The position numbers and the translations under genes are program-made. Shown here in pieces: positions 34,570-43,592 of a stretch of DNA of 64,000 nucleotides. Below the pieces are notes generated by a model that saw nothing but the letters and a program-made list of their open reading frames with translations, did no database searches and was not told the origin of the DNA. How positions within the stretch are numbered: the first letter of the stretch is position 1; the number at the start of each line of letters is the position of its first letter. The stretch is from Meishania sp964351985 (GTDB lineage: Bacteria > Bacteroidota > Bacteroidia > Flavobacteriales > Flavobacteriaceae): contig CAYGPR010000016.1 of assembly GCA_964351985.1 (NCBI GenBank), positions 1-64,000 on the forward strand, in the 5' to 3' direction.

Positions 34570-36835
34570 CTACTCTTTCACAATCTTTAGGAATTCATTT
34601 TTACCCTGATCATTCGATAAGTTAAGAACATAATGTCCGTTTACCATATCTGAAACCCTTATGGGTAATGTCCTTTGATTATTATCAATAGTGCCATTCT
34701 TGATAAGCATGCCGTTGATACTGTAAATGGCATAGGCTGTCAATTCAGATTCTGAAGGAAGGGTCACTGTAATTTCGGTAGTACTTGGATTCGGAAATAC
34801 GCTAATAGTATCCAATTCCTCCTTTTGTGTAATACCTGAAAGGTCCAATGAGGTCTTCAAAGAAGTTCCGTTTACTATTTTCCTGACGCTGAGGTTGTCG
34901 TATCGTGCTGAGCCTGCGGAGTTGCTGTTGAAGTNNNNNNNNNNNNNNNNNNNNNNNNNNNNNNNNNNNNNNNNNNNNNNNNNNNNNNNNNNNNNNNNNN
35001 NNNNNNNNNNNNNNNNNNNNNNNNNNNNNNNNNNGTCCGCCGTCGTTGTTGACGAGCCTCAGGGCACATGGCGAGCCGTTTGCGTCGGTGGTGGTCTGGG
35101 CGTCGTCGAGCCCCGTGGCGAGGATCCCCGCGTTCAGGTCGACCGACGCGTCCTCGTTTTCGAGCCCGTCGTCGCAGGCCTGGTCGTCGGTGGGTTCGTC
35201 GTCATCGTCATCGTCGTCCCCTCCGGTTCCCTCCCCGGTCTTCCTGACGCTGAGGTTGTCGTATCGTGCTGAGCCTGCGGAGTTGCTGTTGAAGTTGGAG
35301 TATATCCATATGTCGAGCGTGGCGATGCCGGAGGGCACGGTGACGGTCTGTGTGTGTGTCGACCATCCGTTCCCGAAGTCGTGTCCTATCTCCCAAGTGT
35401 TGGGCCTTGCGTTCTCGACGACCTCGATACGTGCCCTTCCTCCGGATCCGTTCCCGTCGATGCTGAACTCGAGCTGGTCGCCTGGCGATATGTCGTTTGC
35501 GTCCAGGTCGACGGATATCTGGTACTTGGCCCATGGCTGTCCGCCGTCGTTGTTGACGAGCCTCAGGGCACATGGCGAGCCGTTTGCGTCGGTTGTGGTC
35601 TCCGCCGTATCCATTCCGCCGAGTATACTGCCCGTTGAGAGGTCTACCGAGGCGTCCTCGTTTTCGAGCCCGTTGTCGCAGGCCTCGTCGTCGATTGGTG
35701 GATCTGGTTTGTCATCTACATCCGCCTCAGGGAATTTTGGTCCGTTTTCGTATAGTACGGCGGCGTTGTATGCCGCAATACCGTAGGCCTCGTTCCCATA
35801 GAACGCAGAGTTGTCATAACTGATTCCAACTTTAAAATAGTTTGATTCTATCCTGTTCTGAACAGAGGCATCGTATTGACCCAAAGTGAGCCAGGCATGC
35901 ATTCTTCCCTGCAGAAAATAACCCCCTGAACCATCAACGAACTCTCTATTTTTTTGAACATCTTCCGACCTCCATATCACATTTTTCAAGGTCGATAAAA
36001 ATCGATTGATATCGGTTTGATTCCAATATTCATTCTCCTCAAATCCATCGATAACCGTTTGAATTACTACATTTCCATGCGAGGTGTCTTGAATATAAGA
36101 GTTGTTCCAATCCGTATTCCAAACATAAGCTGAATTATTGTTCGGATTGAGACGAAGGTTGCCACGAAAACTGGCACCTCCCTGAGTTGACATTCCCTTA
36201 TAACTAAAATTTTCATAGACCTCTTTATATTGTGCGGTCTGACCTGTTATTTTCCAAAGATGTAATCCAATTCTGGCCCAATGGGATGCCATGTGTGCAT
36301 TAACTCTTTCTATATGGCCAAGACCTGCTTGATAGTAACGGTTCCAAATGTTTTCTTGAACCCAACTTAATGTGGTATTGAACCAATTCTGTACACCACC
36401 GGTATTTTGCCTAAAATCTGGACTTTCATCAAGAACACGAAGTAGATAGGTTACTTCCCTTGCCCAAAAACTATCCCATAACGCATAGCCGACATTAGAT
36501 CCACGGGCGGGCCAACCTTTTCTTCCGTTGCTTAAGGTGACAGAAGTGGCGATCGAGTTATCGATAAGAAGGCGGGCCTCGTTAAAGTATTTGATATCAC
36601 CAGTGGCCTGCCACATTTTCACGGCACCATGAATATAATAACTGAGAAAATATTGTTGCTGGTCGTAAAAACCTGAAGTGGATAGGCTTCGCGCATGGGA
36701 TTGACTACTGCTACCCTTACCGCTTGCATACTGCGCGTCGTAATTCGCTTTCCACTGACTTACTGTTTTCTGTGCTTGGGTTTGTAGCACGGCAAACATA
36801 GCCAATACCACGATTGGGGTAAAAATTCTACTCAT
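34570..36835 (-). CDS. T9SS-secreted protein with helical-toroid-like N-domain and tandem beta-sandwich modules (interrupted by assembly gap)
   Basis: Signal peptide (MSRIFTPIVV...QTQAQ), then about 360 residues of helical pattern with many aromatic residues (for example GHIERVNAHMASHWARIGLH and DTSHGNVVIQTVIDG). This resembles (alpha/alpha) toroid polysaccharide lyases or hydrolases, but no family is certain. Two near-identical modules with Asp-rich linkers follow, then a T9SS type A sorting domain (ISVFPNPSTTEITVTLPSES ... GKNEFLKIVKE). The second module contains 100 N. The visible frame breaks there, but a gap of 243 nt (one missing module segment) restores it and gives about 802 residues. 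Outer-surface or secreted, probably acting on a glycan. Confidence 0.8.
34884..35682 (-). repeat. Tandem GC-rich coding module, about 440 bp per copy
   Basis: Copy 1 spans about 35239-35682. Copy 2 (about 34884-35182) is truncated by the N run. The 55 nt flanking the gap on each side are identical to the matching parts of copy 1 (34880-34934 with 35241-35295; 35035-35089 with 35539-35593). The module is visibly richer in G+C than the rest of the gene. It encodes a putative carbohydrate-binding beta-sandwich (ACDNGLENEDASVDL ... YDNLSVRK). Confidence 0.85.
34935..35034. other. Assembly gap of exactly 100 N
   Basis: A run of 100 N, the usual placeholder for a gap of unknown size. It lies inside a near-identical tandem repeat, the reason the assembly failed. 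The true length is probably 243 nt or that plus whole modules. Confidence 0.97.
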
Positions 36836-37116
36836 ATGTGGGGTATTTGTGGGGTTTAGCAGATTCGTTTGAATGAATACAGCTTTTTAGCTACGGTGAA
36901 AATCAACATCTTAGACGTCGATGAAGTGTTAAAAAAATCCGATGATCGACGAAATGCACAATTTTTACTGGTTTTTCTACAAAAAACAAGACTAAATCTT
37001 ACAAATAACTAATCATGGTAGAGTTTATGGGGTTTTATTCATGAAGATTCCATGCATGGATAGAATTCTTGGGTTCCATTCGATTTTGCTAACTTCATCC
37101 ACTTAAAAAAACGAAA

Positions 37117-38268
37117 ATGAAAAAACAATTATTCACCATTATATTATTAGTGGTAGTTCATCTTGCTGAGGGACAAGAATATTTTTTCCCTGAAAGAAAT
37201 GTGGAATGGGAACGGAAACAACCCAAAGATTTTAAGATTAGCTTGGAAGAACTTCAGACGGCCGTAGAATTTGCCGAAGCAAATGAGTACTCAGGCTCGC
37301 GCGACTTGCGCATTGCCATTCTTAAAGGTTTTGAACGCGAACCCTTTCATGAGATTCTTGGGCCGACCAAAAAACGTGGCGGGCCAGCTGGAATGATTTT
37401 AAAAAATGGTTATGTCATTGCCCAATGGGGTAATACAAAACGTGTTGATATGACCTTTAGCGTGACAAAAAGTTTCTTGAGTACCATGGCAGGTCTCGCC
37501 GAGGATAACGGACTTATCGCGGATATCAATGATAAGGTCGGCGACTATATTTGGGACGGTACTTTTGACGGCGCCCATAATTCAAAGATTACTTGGGAAC
37601 ATTTGCTACAACAGAATTCGGCGTGGTCCGGTGAACTTTGGGGAGGTAAAGACTGGGCTGACCGACCACCTAGTAAGGGAGGCATCGACAATTGGAAATT
37701 TGAAAAACCGGTAGCACCAGGTACGATTATGGAATACAATGATGTTCGTGTTAACGTACTGGCCTACGCTTTGACCCATGTTTGGCGTAAACCGATGCCT
37801 TTAGTTTTAAAAGAAAATATTATGGATAAAATCGGCGCATCGACCACATGGCGATGGCATGGATACGACCATGCTTGGACAGAAATCGATGGTATTAAAA
37901 TGAAATCGGTTACCGGAGGAGGACATTCTGGAGCAGGACTCTTTATCAGCGCTGAAGATATGGCACGATTCGGACTACTTTTTCTTAACAATGGTAAATG
38001 GAAAGAAGAGCAATTGATTAGTGAATCATGGATTCAAAAAGCTATTGAACCGTCTAAACCCAACTTCAATTACGGTTATATGTGGTGGTTGAACAAAAAA
38101 GGCGATCGTCATTGGGAAGGGCTTTCAGAGAATATCTACTACGCCGCAGGTTTCGGGGGCAATTTTATCGTTATTGACATAGAAAATGATTTGGTTGTCG
38201 TTACCCGTTGGTTGGAACCTAATAAAATTGGTGAATTTATGACCAAAGTAAATGCGGCTTTGAAATAG
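37117..38268 (+). CDS. Secreted serine hydrolase, class C beta-lactamase fold
   Basis: 383 residues with a signal peptide ending near HLAEGQ. The serine beta-lactamase-like fold is shown by S115-x-x-K118 (FSVTKSFLS), the Tyr motif YNDVRVN and the HSG equivalent of KTG (GGGHSGAGLF). Such proteins are usually esterases, peptidases or amidases and not true lactamases. The final part (YAAGFGGNFIVIDIENDLVV) is typical of the family. It converges on the LytTR regulator with 3 bp between stops. The upstream 281 bp hold no promoter that I can defend. Confidence 0.9.
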   Translation: MKKQLFTIILLVVVHLAEGQEYFFPERNVEWERKQPKDFKISLEELQTAVEFAEANEYSGSRDLRIAILKGFEREPFHEILGPTKKRGGPAGMILKNGYVIAQWGNTKRVDMTFSVTKSFLSTMAGLAEDNGLIADINDKVGDYIWDGTFDGAHNSKITWEHLLQQNSAWSGELWGGKDWADRPPSKGGIDNWKFEKPVAPGTIMEYNDVRVNVLAYALTHVWRKPMPLVLKENIMDKIGASTTWRWHGYDHAWTEIDGIKMKSVTGGGHSGAGLFISAEDMARFGLLFLNNGKWKEEQLISESWIQKAIEPSKPNFNYGYMWWLNKKGDRHWEGLSENIYYAAGFGGNFIVIDIENDLVVVTRWLEPNKIGEFMTKVNAALK

Positions 38269-38271
38269 AAA

Positions 38272-38973
38272 TCAGTTGAGCTTTAGTTTTTTCAAGAGCA
38301 TCGATTTATAAACACGGCCAAGGCGTATTTTTTCTCCACGGATAAAGACAAGGTTTCCGTTAATTTTTTCGATTTCGGAAAAATTAATGATGTACGATTT
38401 ATGCACTTGAATAAAACTGCTTTCGGGTAGTTTCTTAATCCAATTTTTTAAAGAATCCAAATAAGTAAACTTTCCGTTTTTGGTTGCTACGGTCACATAA
38501 TTTTTATCCGATTCTACATATAGAATATCATGAACATTGATTTTGTGCAGTGTCTTGTCAATGTTCAGAAATATTGACTCGAAAGACCTTTCCTCAGTAA
38601 TTGCAACTTCGGATGATTGCCTTTCGGCTTTTTTTAGTTTATTGACTGCTTTCAGAAACCTTTCTAATGAAAAGGGCTTTACGAGATAATCACAAATTGT
38701 GTCGAGTTCGAAGCTGGCAACGGCATGTTCATGGTAGGCCGTGGTCATAATTACGGCCGGAGGGTGTGCAAGTGTTTTTATATATTGAATTCCTGAAATA
38801 TCGGGCAGGTTGATATCCAAAAAAACTACATCCACGCCGATGTTTCTTAGATTGGAATTGGCTTCCAGGGCGGTTTGGAACTTGCCGACCAATTTCAAAT
38901 CGGGGATTTTGGAGATATAATTCTCCAAAATACGTTGTGCCGGAATTTCATCTTCAATAATTATGCATGTCAT
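38272..38973 (-). CDS. LytTR-family response regulator
   Basis: A 233-residue regulator. The receiver domain has the acidic pocket (IIIEDE) and phosphoacceptor Asp53 (FLDINLP). The C-terminal LytTR DNA-binding domain follows (HDILYVESDKNYVTVATKNG ... SFIQVHKSYIINFSEI). The start is the ATG at 38973, which overlaps the stop of the sensor kinase gene by 4 nt (ATGA). The two form a LytS/LytR-like pair. Its targets are unknown. Confidence 0.95.
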   Translation of the reverse strand: MTCIIIEDEIPAQRILENYISKIPDLKLVGKFQTALEANSNLRNIGVDVVFLDINLPDISGIQYIKTLAHPPAVIMTTAYHEHAVASFELDTICDYLVKPFSLERFLKAVNKLKKAERQSSEVAITEERSFESIFLNIDKTLHKINVHDILYVESDKNYVTVATKNGKFTYLDSLKNWIKKLPESSFIQVHKSYIINFSEIEKINGNLVFIRGEKIRLGRVYKSMLLKKLKLN

Positions 38974-39941
38974 GATAGTTCCAGTTTTAAACATACTTGA
39001 AAATATTCATTCTCCTCGATATGCAAATCATACTTGTGCTTGTACAAAAGTGATAGGCGTTTTTTGAGGTTTTGCATTCCTATTTTTGGGTTGTCGGATT
39101 CTGAATCGGATGTTTTGATTTCATTTCTACAAATACAGTGCAAGGTTGATTTTTCAACTTTGATATCGATTTCGACCTTACTTTTCGGAGCACTATGTTT
39201 GAACGCGTTTTCGATTAATGTAATGAGCAATAATGGGGCAATTTCATATTCGAGATTGTCAACATTCTTCTTATAGATGACTTCTTTCAGGTTCTCGGTT
39301 CGTATTTTTTGAAAGGCAATATAATTATCGATGTACTCCAATTCTTTTTCCAGTGGCACTTTGGGGGCATTGCTTTCATGGAGAACATGTTTCAGATTGT
39401 CGGATAACATCAAAATCAATTCCGGCGCCTCTTTAGGCTTTTCCAAGGCATAGGAATACACGGTATTGAGATTGTTGAACAACACATGCGGATTGATCTG
39501 TGCTTTCAACATCTGTAGCTCCATTTCAGTATGTTCTTTTTTAATGGCATCCACCTCATCTTGTTTTTCCAAAAAACGGAACAACATCCAAATGAACGAA
39601 AAGAAAACTAGTGGTACTAGGGTCTGCCAGAGGTAATCCGAGAGGCATTTCATAATTGAGCATCCGCATTGTGCGAAATAATTACAGTACAATTGGGTGG
39701 CCAAAAAGGCGATGCCACCGATGAGCAATACGTAAAGCAAATACAATTTCCGCCTCACGAAAAATGGAAGTAGTACAAAATCATTGATATATACAATCGC
39801 CAAAAGGATGAAGAAATATTGCAGAAATGGATTTTCCTTCCAATGATATTCCGGAAAAACAAAAAGGGAGATAAATACAAAGAGTGTCCAAAAAAGTAGA
39901 TGGATCAGAATTTTGGAAACACGATGGCTTAGAAAGTTCAT
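38970..39941 (-). CDS. LytS-type sensor histidine kinase
   Basis: 323 residues from the ATG at 39941 (MNFLSHRVSKILIHL). There are four membrane helices in the first 140 residues. The His_kinase domain has the phospho-acceptor in QINPHVLFNNLNTVYSYAL, and the HATPase N-box is LLITLIENAFKHS. There is no periplasmic sensor domain; sensing is through the membrane part. It is translationally coupled to the LytTR regulator. The nearby beta-lactamase-fold gene is convergent, so a regulatory link is not implied by position. Confidence 0.94.
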   Translation of the reverse strand: MNFLSHRVSKILIHLLFWTLFVFISLFVFPEYHWKENPFLQYFFILLAIVYINDFVLLPFFVRRKLYLLYVLLIGGIAFLATQLYCNYFAQCGCSIMKCLSDYLWQTLVPLVFFSFIWMLFRFLEKQDEVDAIKKEHTEMELQMLKAQINPHVLFNNLNTVYSYALEKPKEAPELILMLSDNLKHVLHESNAPKVPLEKELEYIDNYIAFQKIRTENLKEVIYKKNVDNLEYEIAPLLLITLIENAFKHSAPKSKVEIDIKVEKSTLHCICRNEIKTSDSESDNPKIGMQNLKKRLSLLYKHKYDLHIEENEYFQVCLKLELS

Positions 39942-40103
39942 TGGGTCAAATGAAAGTTGAAAAGTACCAATAATGTACAAGGTGGTCAAAATATGTGTAC
40001 GAAAGGGAATTTAGGCTATACAAACGACAATAATCGGGGTCAAGGCCCATCATATCAAATAGGCAGTAGTTTATATCTTCTTCTGGGTTGATGGCACATT
40101 TTA

Positions 40104-40135
40104 TTTAGTTGTGCTCTGATGATGGTTTAGGTTTG
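40104..40135 (+). promoter_or_regulatory. Putative promoter of the thioredoxin-like gene
   Basis: TAGGTTTG at 40128-40135 matches TAnnTTTG exactly. A weaker TTTA at 40104-40107 lies 20 nt upstream. It leaves a leader of about 20 nt. Confidence 0.45.
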
Positions 40136-40157
40136 AGGAAACAATAATTCGAATACT

Positions 40158-40730
40158 ATGCTAAAACAAGTTTTCTCTTTGATAGCCATAGGGTTTTGCT
40201 TTCTTCAAATCACGAATGCCCAAACTCTCAACCAAACGAAAACCGATACCAGAGGCCGCGAAATGCTTTTGGGCAAAATCGACAAGACCGGACTCACCCA
40301 AAGCAACTATGCCTCTTGGTTCAATAAAGAACATGAAGGTTATAAGGCCGATACAGAACTCATCAAATCAATCAAAAACGAACTTGGCAACTATAAAATC
40401 ACGGTTTTTATGGCAACTTGGTGTGGGGATAGCAAGCGGGAAGTCCCGCGATTCTATAAAATTCTTGAAGCGGCCGATTATCCCATGGACCAATTAAAGG
40501 TTGTGGCCGTTGACCACGAAAAAGACCAGTATAAGAAGAGTCCGGGCGGTGAGGAAAAAGGTTTGAACATCATCAAGGTGCCTACTTTTATTTTCTCTAA
40601 GGATGGAAAGGCCGTGAACCGAATCGTGGAATCACCGGTCGAATCTTTGGAGAAGGACATGAGGACGATTATTACAGGAGGCGAATACGTTCCAAACCAT
40701 AGCAATTTGCCTGTACTACCTGTAGATTAA
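40158..40730 (+). CDS. Secreted thioredoxin-fold protein with CxxS motif
   Basis: 190 residues with a signal peptide (CFLQITNAQ). The thioredoxin fold is indicated by KITVFMATWCGDSKREVPRF, followed by the cis-Pro region GLNIIKVPTFIFSKDG. The active site reads WCGDS, so the second cysteine of CxxC is a serine. CxxS proteins cannot complete the normal dithiol cycle and are more often isomerase-like or mixed-disulphide traps. It probably acts in the periplasm. Its stop overlaps the stop of the convergent aminotransferase. Confidence 0.85.
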   Translation: MLKQVFSLIAIGFCFLQITNAQTLNQTKTDTRGREMLLGKIDKTGLTQSNYASWFNKEHEGYKADTELIKSIKNELGNYKITVFMATWCGDSKREVPRFYKILEAADYPMDQLKVVAVDHEKDQYKKSPGGEEKGLNIIKVPTFIFSKDGKAVNRIVESPVESLEKDMRTIITGGEYVPNHSNLPVLPVD

Positions 40731-41878
40731 AGTCCGTTAAGTATGTCCGTGGCTTCCTCCAATGTCTCTTTTTTCTTTGCAAAACAGAAACGAAGCACCT
40801 TGTCGTCTCGACCATCAACATTGAAGGAAGAAATAGGAATACATGCCAGTTTGTAATCAACAATAAGTCTTTCCGCTAAAACTTCATCTGGCTCGTTAGT
40901 GATTTCGGTATAATCAACAAGCTGAAAATAGGTGCCTTGCGATGGTGTAAACTTAAATCTTGAATTCTCAAGACGTGACAAAAAGAAATCGCGTTTTTCT
41001 TGATAGAAATTATTGAGCCCCAAGTAGTGTTCTTCATTTTTAAGGTATTCCGTCAATGCTCTTTGCACAGGGTGGTCAACACAGAACACTGCAAACTGAT
41101 GCACATTTATAAACTCTTTCATAAGCTCGGCCGGTGCCGCGCAATAGCCCATCTTCCAACCAGTGACGTGAAAGGTCTTTCCGAAGGAGGCACAGACAAA
41201 ACTGCGAGAAGCCAAATCATTGAAACGTGAGGCACTTTGATGTTCGGCTCCATCAAATATGATATGTTCATAAACCTCATCACTGACCAAAATGATGTTG
41301 GTCGGTCGCAGAATTTCCTGAAGTCGAAGCATATCATCTTCGGTAAAGATTCTTCCACTGGGATTATGTGGGGTATTGATGATGACCATCCGAGTCTTGG
41401 GGGTGATCTTCTCCTTGAACTCATCCCAATCAACTTTGTAATCCTCGGCCCTTAGTTGAATTGGCACAACAATGCCCCTGTTGACTTCGATGGCGGGTTC
41501 ATAACAATCATAACAAGGTTTTAGCACGATGACTTCATCCCCAGCATTTACGAAGGCCGTAACTGCAGTGAAGATAGCTTGGGTCGCACCTACGGTAACC
41601 GTAATCTCATTTTCCGGATTGTAATATTTGCCGTGCAGTTTTTCAATTTTTTTTGAAATGATTTCCCGAAGCCCATAATACCCTTGCATAGTGGCGTATT
41701 GATTATGCCCTTGCCGCATGGCTCGAGATACCAGATCTATCAGTTTGTGATCTGCTTCGAAATTCGGGAAGCCTTGTGACAAATCAATGGCGTTATGCTT
41801 TCTGGCCAAATTACCCACCGTAGTAAAGATGGTAGTTTTTACGTTGGGTAGTTTTGAAGGATATGTATTTTCAAACAC
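40727..41878 (-). CDS. PLP-dependent aminotransferase, methionine/kynurenine type (YbdL-like)
   Basis: 383-residue class I aminotransferase. The opening AIDLSQGFPNFEADHKLIDL is typical of the methionine aminotransferase subgroup. The PLP-binding Lys is in SFGKTFHVTGWKMGY. The substrate and cofactor contacts INTPHNPSGRIFTEDD and VSDEVYEHIIFDG are present. The reaction moves the amino group from methionine or aromatic amino acids to a 2-oxoacid. The exact substrate is not proven. The gene is alone on its strand between vsr and the thioredoxin-like gene. Confidence 0.92.
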   Translation of the reverse strand: MFENTYPSKLPNVKTTIFTTVGNLARKHNAIDLSQGFPNFEADHKLIDLVSRAMRQGHNQYATMQGYYGLREIISKKIEKLHGKYYNPENEITVTVGATQAIFTAVTAFVNAGDEVIVLKPCYDCYEPAIEVNRGIVVPIQLRAEDYKVDWDEFKEKITPKTRMVIINTPHNPSGRIFTEDDMLRLQEILRPTNIILVSDEVYEHIIFDGAEHQSASRFNDLASRSFVCASFGKTFHVTGWKMGYCAAPAELMKEFINVHQFAVFCVDHPVQRALTEYLKNEEHYLGLNNFYQEKRDFFLSRLENSRFKFTPSQGTYFQLVDYTEITNEPDEVLAERLIVDYKLACIPISSFNVDGRDDKVLRFCFAKKKETLEEATDILNGL

Positions 41879-41926
41879 GGGGTTGCTGTTAACTAGAATT
41901 ATAAAAGTAGTAAAACCGTATTGTTT

Positions 41927-42400
41927 TTAGTCGGATTGGCTTTCTAAATGAGAAACAACTTCTGCAAGACAACGCTCTAGCTCTTTTTTGACCTCCGTTT
42001 CCCAAAAGCGGAAGACCTTATAGTGCAAACGATTCAACGCTGCGTTGACTTCTTTGTCGCGCTGGATGTTACGCTCGAATTTTGCGACCCAGAATTCACG
42101 ATTGGTCTTGATCTTTGGTTTGCGCTCTTCCCAATTGCGTCCATGCCAGTATTCCCCATCAATAAAAATTACCGTTTTGTATTTTTTAAGGACGATATCA
42201 GGTTTGCCGATGAGCTTTTTGTAATCGACTCGGTACCGATACCCCGCAGCGTATAATGCTTTTCTGAATGCTAATTCGGGCTTGGTGTTCTTACCCCGGA
42301 TCTTACTCATTATCTTGGAACGCTGGGGAGTGGTATAAAAACCCGACTCCTCGTTAAAACGGGGCACCTTAATACGTTCTTCTGAATAATCATCGGGCAT
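41927..42400 (-). CDS. vsr: Very short patch repair (Vsr)-type endonuclease
   Basis: 157 residues from the ATG at 42400 (MPDDYSEERIKVP). The family signatures are visible: TPQRSKIMSKIRGKNTKPEL, KPDIVLKKYKTVIF and IDGEYWHGRNWEERKPK. Vsr nicks next to T:G mismatches created by deamination of 5-methylcytosine. Its usual companion, a cytosine methyltransferase, is not in this window. The substrate-strand motif reads DGEYWHG where the classical enzyme has HGCFWHG. The catalytic Asp in KPD is present. Confidence 0.88.
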   Translation of the reverse strand: MPDDYSEERIKVPRFNEESGFYTTPQRSKIMSKIRGKNTKPELAFRKALYAAGYRYRVDYKKLIGKPDIVLKKYKTVIFIDGEYWHGRNWEERKPKIKTNREFWVAKFERNIQRDKEVNAALNRLHYKVFRFWETEVKKELERCLAEVVSHLESQSD

Positions 42401-42541
42401 TTTTAAAATTACGAAGACCCATAAGGTTTTCAAAGTTCGTTAGAGTCGAGTTTTATCTCATTTAACAAATCTTGCTACATTTTCTGATGGGTGGTCTGCC
42501 TTCGAATAATCGACTATTTTTAAACAATCTTTATTTCTCGA

Positions 42542-43468
42542 ATGAGCAACAAAAATCAACAACAGTTACTGTATATCAATAGGATCAACAAAGTCGTAGA
42601 CCATATCGATAATAATCTAGATGCCGAACTATCTCTTGAGAAATTGTCTGAAATAGCATGTTTTTCACCGTTTCACTTTCATCGTATTTTTTCGGCATTG
42701 TTAGATGAAACGCCTAATAACTTTATCATAAGAAGAAGAATTGAAAAAATAGCTGGTCGACTCCTTTTAAGTGCCGGCACTGATTCGTTGACCGATTTGG
42801 CACTTCAATACGGTTTTAAGAGCATTCATTCGTTCTCAAGAACCTTTAAAAACTTTTACGGCATAAGCGCTTCTGAATTTCAAAAAAGAGGACAAAGCGA
42901 ATTTAGCAAGATTGGCAAAATTGAAAGCAAGAAAGGAGAAAACAAGGTTGCCTTCGAGAAATACTTTTACACCATGGATAATCTTAAAAATTGGTTACAA
43001 ATGAAAACAAATGTAGAAGTAAAAGAAATGCCAGAACTGAAACTGGCCCAAGTAAGACACCAAGGTGCCTATTCTGAAATCGGAGGTGCTTTTGCTAAAT
43101 TGATACAATGGGCGGGGCCTAGAAACCTGTTGAATTTTCCCGAAACAAAAATGGTCGGGATCTATTATGATAGTCCACGGGTTACTGATGTATCGAAAAT
43201 GCAATCTAGTGCGTGTATTACGATTATGGAGGATGTTGAAGTCTCAGGTGAAGTGTCTAAAATTACCATCCCGAAGGGAAAATTTGCAATGGGGAGTTTT
43301 AAAATAAAGGTCGACGAGTTTGAAAAGGCATGGAACAGCATGTCCTTATGGATTCCGGAGAACAACTTTGAACTTCGAAACGGGCACCATTACGAAGTTT
43401 ACCACAATGATGCCGAACAGCATCCTGAAAATTTATGGTTTGTAGATATTTGCATTCCTATTAAGTAG
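42542..43468 (+). CDS. AraC-family regulator with GyrI-like effector-binding domain
   Basis: 308 residues. The N-terminal AraC double helix-turn-helix is clear at about residues 10-110 (LSLEKLSEIACFSPFHFHRI ... LTDLALQYGFKSIHSFSRTF). The C-terminal half (about 160-308) is a GyrI/SOUL-like small-molecule-binding domain (KLAQVRHQGAYSEIGGAFAK, ending ENLWFVDICIPIK). This is the Rob/BmrR-like arrangement, often responding to drugs. It is monocistronic, with a terminator right after. Confidence 0.93.
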   Translation: MSNKNQQQLLYINRINKVVDHIDNNLDAELSLEKLSEIACFSPFHFHRIFSALLDETPNNFIIRRRIEKIAGRLLLSAGTDSLTDLALQYGFKSIHSFSRTFKNFYGISASEFQKRGQSEFSKIGKIESKKGENKVAFEKYFYTMDNLKNWLQMKTNVEVKEMPELKLAQVRHQGAYSEIGGAFAKLIQWAGPRNLLNFPETKMVGIYYDSPRVTDVSKMQSSACITIMEDVEVSGEVSKITIPKGKFAMGSFKIKVDEFEKAWNSMSLWIPENNFELRNGHHYEVYHNDAEQHPENLWFVDICIPIK

Positions 43469-43480
43469 AAATAAAAAAAC

Positions 43481-43516
43481 CCCAAACTATGATTTATTAC
43501 AGTTTGGGATATTTTT
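43481..43516 (+). terminator. Intrinsic terminator after the AraC-type regulator
   Basis: cccaaact at 43481-43488 pairs with agtttggg at 43501-43508 (12-nt loop), followed by atattttt. An A run precedes the stem. Confidence 0.75.
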
Positions 43517-43592
43517 GAATTTCGGTAAAGAACCTGTCTTGGCGTAGCATCAGATATGTAAAGGAATTGAAGGGATTAATTAAAGCAATTCA

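Noticed and set aside
34875..35823. Several long open frames on both strands in the GC-rich repeat module
   Set aside because: High G+C reduces stop codons in all frames; the minus-strand frame in line with the signal peptide is the coding one.
37117..38268. True beta-lactamase as function of the serine hydrolase
   Set aside because: The fold motifs are shared with esterases and peptidases; HSG replaces KTG and there is no resistance context.
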